DNA of 35,963 bases from JAYZDF01 sp036337945 (GTDB lineage Bacteria; Myxococcota; Kuafuiibacteriia; Kuafuiibacteriales; Kuafuiibacteriaceae): contig JAYZDF010000048.1 of assembly GCA_036337945.1 (NCBI GenBank), positions 1-35,963 on the forward strand. Direction: 5' to 3'. Shown here in pieces: positions 31,708 to 35,963 of the stretch (position 1 is its first letter; each line of letters starts with the position of its first letter). Under the pieces are notes generated by a model that was not told where the DNA came from, did no database searches, and saw nothing but the letters and a program-made list of their open reading frames with translations. The translations under genes and the position numbers were made by a program.

Positions 31708-33756
31708 TCACTTTTTTTTTCGACGGCTCAGAAATCCCAGAAGTCCCTTTTTCTGTTTACCTTCTTGAGCTCGGCGGTCAACTTCGACAGATGCCTGCAT
31801 AGCGAGGATCTTTTTGAGATTGTGTTGATAGGTGGCGTTGGCCGCATCCTTGCGAATCGCGGTTTCTATTAGCTCACGAGCTTCTTTATACTGAAACTTC
31901 CTCATGGCGAGAAGAACCCCGAGTCTGTTGTAGATAGGCGCATCTTTTGCGTATTTCAGGGCTTCTCGTAAAAGTTCCACGGCCTCATCGACCCGTCCAT
32001 CTTTCTCCGCGACTGTTGCTTTCTGGTAGAGCGTCATCGCCTTACCATTTCGGTTGGGCGCCTCGTTTCCCGCGGCAGACAAGCTATCGAGCGTCTCTTT
32101 GTATAAGGGATTGTCCGGATCGAAAGTGAGTGCCAGTTTGATCTTCATCTTAGCTGATCCAAAGTTCTTTGCTGCCCGATCGGCGAGTGCCTCTGCAAAG
32201 AGTTTTTCGGCCTTAGCTTGTTCCGCTCCGGTAATTTTGTTGTCCGGTCGGGTGGTTTTCGGGGAGGTAAAGTCTTGTTTCTGCTTCGGAGAGTTGCTTT
32301 CTTTCGCTTGAGTTACTTGGTGACGACGGTCGACTTCTTTGATGACTCCACGTCGCCGCAATTTTGGCGCGGAGTGTTTTTGGGGCGGCTCCGTAATGGC
32401 TTTAATAAACTGAGAGTCTAACCGCATCGGCGCGAGAGGAAGTTCTTCGATTGGCTCCAACTTTATACTCGGCTTGCGTTGAATGGGTGTCTTTATACCT
32501 TTGAGTCGTTGTTCGAGCGAAGAGAAATCATCGCTTAGTTCAAGTTCTTCGTCGTCCGAGAATAGTTCGTGGCTTTCGGCTTCTGCGTCCTCTAGAGAAA
32601 GTTCGTCGGCGAGTTCGTCCATTGCGAGTGCCACTGCATCGTTCACTTGCGAGAGAGAATCGTTTTTTACATCAAGCTGCGAATTGGGTTCCAGTGGCAC
32701 ATTATTCAGGAGCTCCAACTCTGAGAATGCTTCTGCTTCTTCTGACAAACCAAGACTGAGTGATTTTTCATTTTCGTCTTCGCCAAAATCGTAATCAAAC
32801 GAGTTGCCAGCTTGTCCCACTGAATTGCTAACATATACATCACCAAGTTCTGTTATCGCAGCGGGTATGGAAATATTCTGACTAGGAGGTAAGGGTACGG
32901 GCGTTTCATTGCCAGTTGTAGGGGGAGAATCAAGATGTAGAGGTGGAGCCTCTTGCATAAGAGCCTCTTCTGTCGGAGCTGCCGAAGTAACTTTTTCAAT
33001 GTGGTTGACGACCGTGATTGCTTTTTCCTCGTCACTTTCTCCGTCTTCCACGAGCATGTTTCTTGAAGTGCTGGTGAGCAAAGCCTTTGCATCGACAAAA
33101 CTCACCTCATTTTCGAGCTCCGTACGTTGCCGGGCTGTTACGTCTTCGAGGACCAATTTCTTTGGCGCTTTAGCTGTCGGTTCGTTTGGGATATTCGGAA
33201 TCTGCTGAGCGGCAGTGTCGCCGAAACTATCTTCCTCAAGACCAGTCCCAAGACCTAACGAATCAACAACGTTTTGATCCTGATCTATAGTTGGCGGTGG
33301 ATCTGGTATTAGCTCGGACTCGTCGGCGGCGAAGCAAATAAGAGCTTTATCTGCAAGCGTCAGCATTGTTGTCATCATTTCTTGTTTTTCAAGTCCTGCG
33401 CTTACCCGAAGTTCTTCTACGGTATGCTGACCATCGACCATATCCAATATGAATCTTTCGTAGGGCGTCAGATTTTTGGGTTCGACTGAAGTTCTAGGGT
33501 CTCGATAAGGGACGCTATCTTGTGCCAGACCACGCGTTGTCTTTCCACCCGCGTATAGTAAGAAGGAATCTGTTCTTCCGGAGGCGCCAACGTTTGTCCC
33601 TTCGAATAAATCGAATTCATCGGGTTCGATTGTGGTATCACCCAGGATCATTGCGTCCACAAATTCCAGCTCAGCGTATTCCTCTTCGGACATCGATTCA
33701 TCAGGGGAAGGTAGCGGCATCGTGGGCGCTTCCAATATTTCGTCATTGTTCGCCAA
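31708..33756 (-). CDS. Acidic protein with winged-helix-like and TPR regions
   Basis: This 682-aa protein has a very acidic N-terminus (1-60) and a small domain at about 95-145 (LTPYERFILDMVDGQHTVEELRVSAGL) with the winged-helix-like pattern common in myxobacterial regulators. A long disordered Glu/Ser-rich middle (145-500) and C-terminal TPRs (about 515-655; KDGRVDEAVELLREALKYAKDAPIYNRLGVLLA) follow, then a basic end (RRKKK). No signal peptide or membrane helix, so it is probably cytoplasmic. The start is a TTG at 33756; the frame is closed by TAA shortly upstream and no ribosome binding site is clear. Gene order suggests a role with motility or polysaccharide genes; function unknown. Confidence 0.78.
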   Translation of the reverse strand: MANNDEILEAPTMPLPSPDESMSEEEYAELEFVDAMILGDTTIEPDEFDLFEGTNVGASGRTDSFLLYAGGKTTRGLAQDSVPYRDPRTSVEPKNLTPYERFILDMVDGQHTVEELRVSAGLEKQEMMTTMLTLADKALICFAADESELIPDPPPTIDQDQNVVDSLGLGTGLEEDSFGDTAAQQIPNIPNEPTAKAPKKLVLEDVTARQRTELENEVSFVDAKALLTSTSRNMLVEDGESDEEKAITVVNHIEKVTSAAPTEEALMQEAPPLHLDSPPTTGNETPVPLPPSQNISIPAAITELGDVYVSNSVGQAGNSFDYDFGEDENEKSLSLGLSEEAEAFSELELLNNVPLEPNSQLDVKNDSLSQVNDAVALAMDELADELSLEDAEAESHELFSDDEELELSDDFSSLEQRLKGIKTPIQRKPSIKLEPIEELPLAPMRLDSQFIKAITEPPQKHSAPKLRRRGVIKEVDRRHQVTQAKESNSPKQKQDFTSPKTTRPDNKITGAEQAKAEKLFAEALADRAAKNFGSAKMKIKLALTFDPDNPLYKETLDSLSAAGNEAPNRNGKAMTLYQKATVAEKDGRVDEAVELLREALKYAKDAPIYNRLGVLLAMRKFQYKEARELIETAIRKDAANATYQHNLKKILAMQASVEVDRRAQEGKQKKGLLGFLSRRKKK

Positions 33757-33840
33757 CGTTCTGCGTAACCATAGAACTTAGAAGACTGCAGATCTAGACC
33801 TACTAGGAGAAAGTCTGCCTGCTTTTGAGATGTCTCAGAA

Positions 33841-34686
33841 TCACCGTTGTTTTAGGCGAAAAAAAGTTTGACCGTCGAAGGTCAAATCGTCGGTCTTGTT
33901 CCCAAATTTTGTGTGTAATCGTAGTGTATTAGATTCAAAGCTCAAACTTTGAGTGATTTCAATATCCTGCCCCTGTGAGTCCTCAGCTTCACCTTCCCAA
34001 AACAGTTCGACTCCAGATTCCTCTGCGTCCTCCATTTCACTCTCTATATCTGGAACCCAAATATCCCATCCTTCAGTGAAGAGGCGCCAAGGGTAAGCTA
34101 GTCTTTGATCCGATAGTCCAAGCAACAACGGACCGGGCTCGTCTTTCAATATATTATAGATATCTCGACCTACTCTTGATTCTGCATTTCTCCGTAATTC
34201 GTCCGTGAGATGAAGCTCTTCCAGCATGCGAATAAGGTCCTCAAGATCGGGGCCTTCCAGGAGTTGTAAGGTCTTTGGTGACGCTCTTCCATGAACTTTG
34301 AGGTAAACATTTTTCATTGATTCGAATCCAGAAAGATAGGGGTCTGGTTCGAGTTCATTGTCTTCATTGCGTTCTTCGTCGTCGGGAGGGTCGTTGAGAG
34401 CCTCTAGAAAATTGTGTCCGGTTGAGACTTCCTGGCGAGACAACAGGTAATCGTTTGACTCTTGAGATTGTTGTGCGCCTCGCGAGCGGTCAAGATGGAC
34501 GTTTTGTTTGGCGGCGAGTTCGGAAACACTTAGAGCTTTTGCTTCTTCGTTTGGCTTTTGGGTAGTCTGCTTCGGCGTGTTCTCTTTAGGAGGCGCTTCT
34601 TGAGGTTTGTCGAGCTTCTTATCAAGCCCGCTAATTTTTGCGCTCAAGGCTGGATTCAATGATGGAGGAGGGCGACGAATTGCCAT
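33841..34686 (-). CDS. Unrecognised 281-aa protein
   Basis: No family recognised. The first ~110 residues are low-complexity and rich in Lys, Pro, Gln and acidic residues (IRRPPPSLNPALSAKISGLD). The C-terminal ~170 residues look folded, with a helical part (KTLQLLEGPDLEDLIRMLEEL) and a beta-rich end (NTLRLHTKFGNKTDDLTFDG). No signal peptide or membrane segment. The ATG at 34686 has AAGGGG 9 nt upstream, overlapping the previous stop; the gap between the two genes is 6 nt, so they are likely translated together. Confidence 0.78.
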   Translation of the reverse strand: MAIRRPPPSLNPALSAKISGLDKKLDKPQEAPPKENTPKQTTQKPNEEAKALSVSELAAKQNVHLDRSRGAQQSQESNDYLLSRQEVSTGHNFLEALNDPPDDEERNEDNELEPDPYLSGFESMKNVYLKVHGRASPKTLQLLEGPDLEDLIRMLEELHLTDELRRNAESRVGRDIYNILKDEPGPLLLGLSDQRLAYPWRLFTEGWDIWVPDIESEMEDAEESGVELFWEGEAEDSQGQDIEITQSLSFESNTLRLHTKFGNKTDDLTFDGQTFFRLKQR

Positions 34687-34692
34687 GATTTA

Positions 34693-35202
34693 CTACCCCT
34701 TGAAAAGAATAAATTTCGATAAATCTACGCCGAATTTCTGATTTGTTTTTTTCAGGTAGTCTTGGTGTTCGTTGATCATATTCATCAGATATTCCTGAAA
34801 TATATCCGTGAATAAGCAGACGGCGTTGTAGGTTGTCTCTTCGAATTTCTCGACTGCGATATTAAATTTGTCGCGTGCATCCGCAGCATCGTTCCCCCGA
34901 AACTCTTCCTGTAGTCGCTCGCGCAGGGCGGGCGGAATGAGTAATAAGGAACGTAAGACATCAGATAGACGGAAACTCTGCTGGGCCCTTACCTTCGTGA
35001 TGTAACGTAAGACACTCGTCATTGTGTCAGGCTCACCGGTGACCAGATAATCTCCATAGGCCTCCATGAGGTGTTCAAGAGACTGTCGAAGCTCCGTTTT
35101 TGGTATTTTTCTATAGGCGGGAACCGTGGCTGGAATCCGAACGAGGAGGTCTTCGACTATCTCATTCTTATTACGTTCGAGAAATGTGAATAGTTCAATC
35201 AC
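34693..35202 (-). CDS. RsbRD N-terminal-domain-like protein
   Basis: This 169-aa all-helical protein resembles the RsbT co-antagonist RsbRD N-terminal domain: LFTFLERNKNEIVEDLLVRI, then VPAYRKIPKTELRQSLEHLMEAYGDYLVTG and LSDVLRSLLLIPPALRERLQEEF. The STAS domain that normally follows in RsbR proteins is missing; the C-terminus (DIFQEYLMNMINEHQDYLKK) is a helix that could pair or dimerise. A stressosome-like or sensory role is possible but unproven. The start is a GTG at 35202 without a strong ribosome binding site. Confidence 0.75.
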   Translation of the reverse strand: MIELFTFLERNKNEIVEDLLVRIPATVPAYRKIPKTELRQSLEHLMEAYGDYLVTGEPDTMTSVLRYITKVRAQQSFRLSDVLRSLLLIPPALRERLQEEFRGNDAADARDKFNIAVEKFEETTYNAVCLFTDIFQEYLMNMINEHQDYLKKTNQKFGVDLSKFILFKG

Positions 35203-35302
35203 CGTGCATAGAGGCTAACAGATCAAGACCCGCTTCCGAAGAGTGGTTTTTGGTCGGTTTTGCAAAAATTAGTGTAATGCTCAAATCAAGTGATGCAAAT
35301 GA

Positions 35303-35614
35303 CTATCGATAAGCCGTAAGCGCCTTCGTTCCGGTGCCTAAATTTGACATATTTGCCTTGAGTTCATCGCAAACTGCGCGGATTTTTGTCTGAAGCATTT
35401 GATGTTCATTATAGACCTGCCTCAGTTCTGGTTCGGGTAAACCGCCGTTCACAATCTCTTCTACGATCTGATCTCGTCGAGTCATCAAACTGGTGAACTT
35501 TAGCGTATCGAAGTCATCTGCTGAGATAAGTGACAGTAAAGTAGCGTGATTTTTCCTAAATGCTCGTAACAAGTTCTGACAGGATACTGCGAGACAAGGA
35601 GACATATCAATCAC
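35303..35614 (-). CDS. Small helical protein, possible FliT/FlgN-type flagellar chaperone
   Basis: This 103-aa protein is predicted to be all helix, with charged heptad-like segments (FTSLMTRRDQIVEEIV; VYNEHQMLQTKIRAVCDELKANM) and a C-terminal GTKALTAYR. The arrangement, with R-x-x-I/L-V-x-x-I followed by a long helix and a terminal KALxAY, resembles the FliT/FlgN flagellar export chaperones. Similarity is weak, and position after fliW is the stronger hint. The GTG at 35614 overlaps the fliW stop by 4 nt (GTGA), indicating translational coupling; an ATG at 35605 is the alternative. Confidence 0.7.
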   Translation of the reverse strand: MIDMSPCLAVSCQNLLRAFRKNHATLLSLISADDFDTLKFTSLMTRRDQIVEEIVNGGLPEPELRQVYNEHQMLQTKIRAVCDELKANMSNLGTGTKALTAYR

Positions 35615-35963
35615 CCAGCTTGCTCGGCAACGTCTTCTTGATTAGAACTCGGCGGATTTAGTTGGACCGTTTCTCTGATCGTGTAGTCGCTTCCTACGAG
35701 TGCGAGCTGCATACCGAGTCGTTCGCCAACAATGTACAAAAGCGGCGCCAACAGATTAAGATACAGCTCGTCCGGTTTTTCACTTGCGCGAATAATGACT
35801 CGGACCACTACTTTCTCTTCGAAATTCTCTGATGCGTTAATGACCTTCAGCTCTTCTGGTCGAGGACTGATGGCATAATCCGGACGTAATAACGTAGGAT
35901 CCATCAAGATTACAGCGACATCTGGGTCTGTCGCAGATTGCAACCAATTTACATTAGGATTTT
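35611..35963 (-). CDS. fliW: Flagellar assembly factor FliW (partial, N-terminus outside window)
   Basis: The frame is open to the window edge, reading NPNVNWLQSATDPDVAVILMDP. This is the FliW pattern (F/W-L-Q-S-x-x-x-P-x-x-A-F, then DP...PDY), followed by ISPRPEELKVIN, VVVRVIIRASEKPDELYLNLLAPLLY and GSDYTIRETV. About 117 residues are visible; FliW is ~130-150 aa, so only the first ~25 are missing. FliW binds flagellin and antagonises CsrA, coupling flagellin level to translation. csrA would be expected close by but is not on the visible side. The TTG at 35943 is not a start; the gene continues past the edge. Confidence 0.92.
   Translation of the reverse strand, partial: NPNVNWLQSATDPDVAVILMDPTLLRPDYAISPRPEELKVINASENFEEKVVVRVIIRASEKPDELYLNLLAPLLYIVGERLGMQLALVGSDYTIRETVQLNPPSSNQEDVAEQAG

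Overview
The window reads as a chromosome segment of a Gram-negative, deltaproteobacterial-type bacterium, most likely Myxococcota or a relative such as the Bradymonadia. This is inferred from gene content: a block resembling the Myxococcus xanthus Glt/Agl gliding-motility genes, many TPR proteins, lipoproteins with N-terminal lipoboxes, exosortase-A-associated polysaccharide genes, and base composition close to 50% GC by eye. No integrase, transposase, phage structural gene or CRISPR array was seen.

Layout. (1) 1-7585, + strand: five genes in the order expected for gltD-gltE-gltF-gltG-gltH (agmU, aglT, cglF, pglI, cglE). They encode a large TPR protein, a TPR lipoprotein, a small secreted protein, a single-pass protein with a TonB-like AgmX/PglI C-terminal domain, and an outer-membrane barrel-like protein. 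The first gene appears broken or mis-sequenced at its 5' end. (2) 7757-12575: typA/bipA on the minus strand, then an unrecognised 520-aa protein paired with a TPR plus double cyclic-nucleotide-binding-domain protein. (3) 12679-13765: tRNA-Pro(GGG), a strong terminator and a decayed gene for a secreted protein. (4) 13766-18932: an EF-hand protein, a SpoIIM-like membrane protein, a saccharopine/lysine-dehydrogenase-like enzyme, a small HTH-like protein, and surE overlapping an NlpD-like lipoprotein.

(5) 18960-25233: a housekeeping run of apt, tRNA-Arg(CCU), an IHF/HU protein, mnmA, rnc, a cyclophilin lipoprotein, era and der. Several of these overlap by 4-17 nt. (6) 25241-28497: a CBS-pair protein, a tandem HCCA-isomerase/DsbA-fold fusion, pterin carbinolamine dehydratase, miaE and an EVE-domain protein. 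(7) 28504-35963, all minus strand. Read in the direction of transcription it starts with a partial fliW, a FliT/FlgN-like small protein, an RsbRD-N-like protein, an unknown 281-aa protein and a 682-aa acidic TPR protein. It continues into three exosortase-A-associated polysaccharide genes: a tyrosine-kinase-like ATPase, a polysaccharide deacetylase and a glycosyltransferase.

The two ends of the window therefore both concern motility and the cell surface (gliding machinery; flagellin homeostasis with exopolysaccharide synthesis), separated by translation, tRNA-modification and ribosome-assembly genes. The most unusual items are the broken GltD start, the decayed secreted-protein gene, the cNMP-domain pair, the degenerate LytM protein, the tandem isomerase fusion, and the uncharacterised genes between fliW and the polysaccharide cluster.
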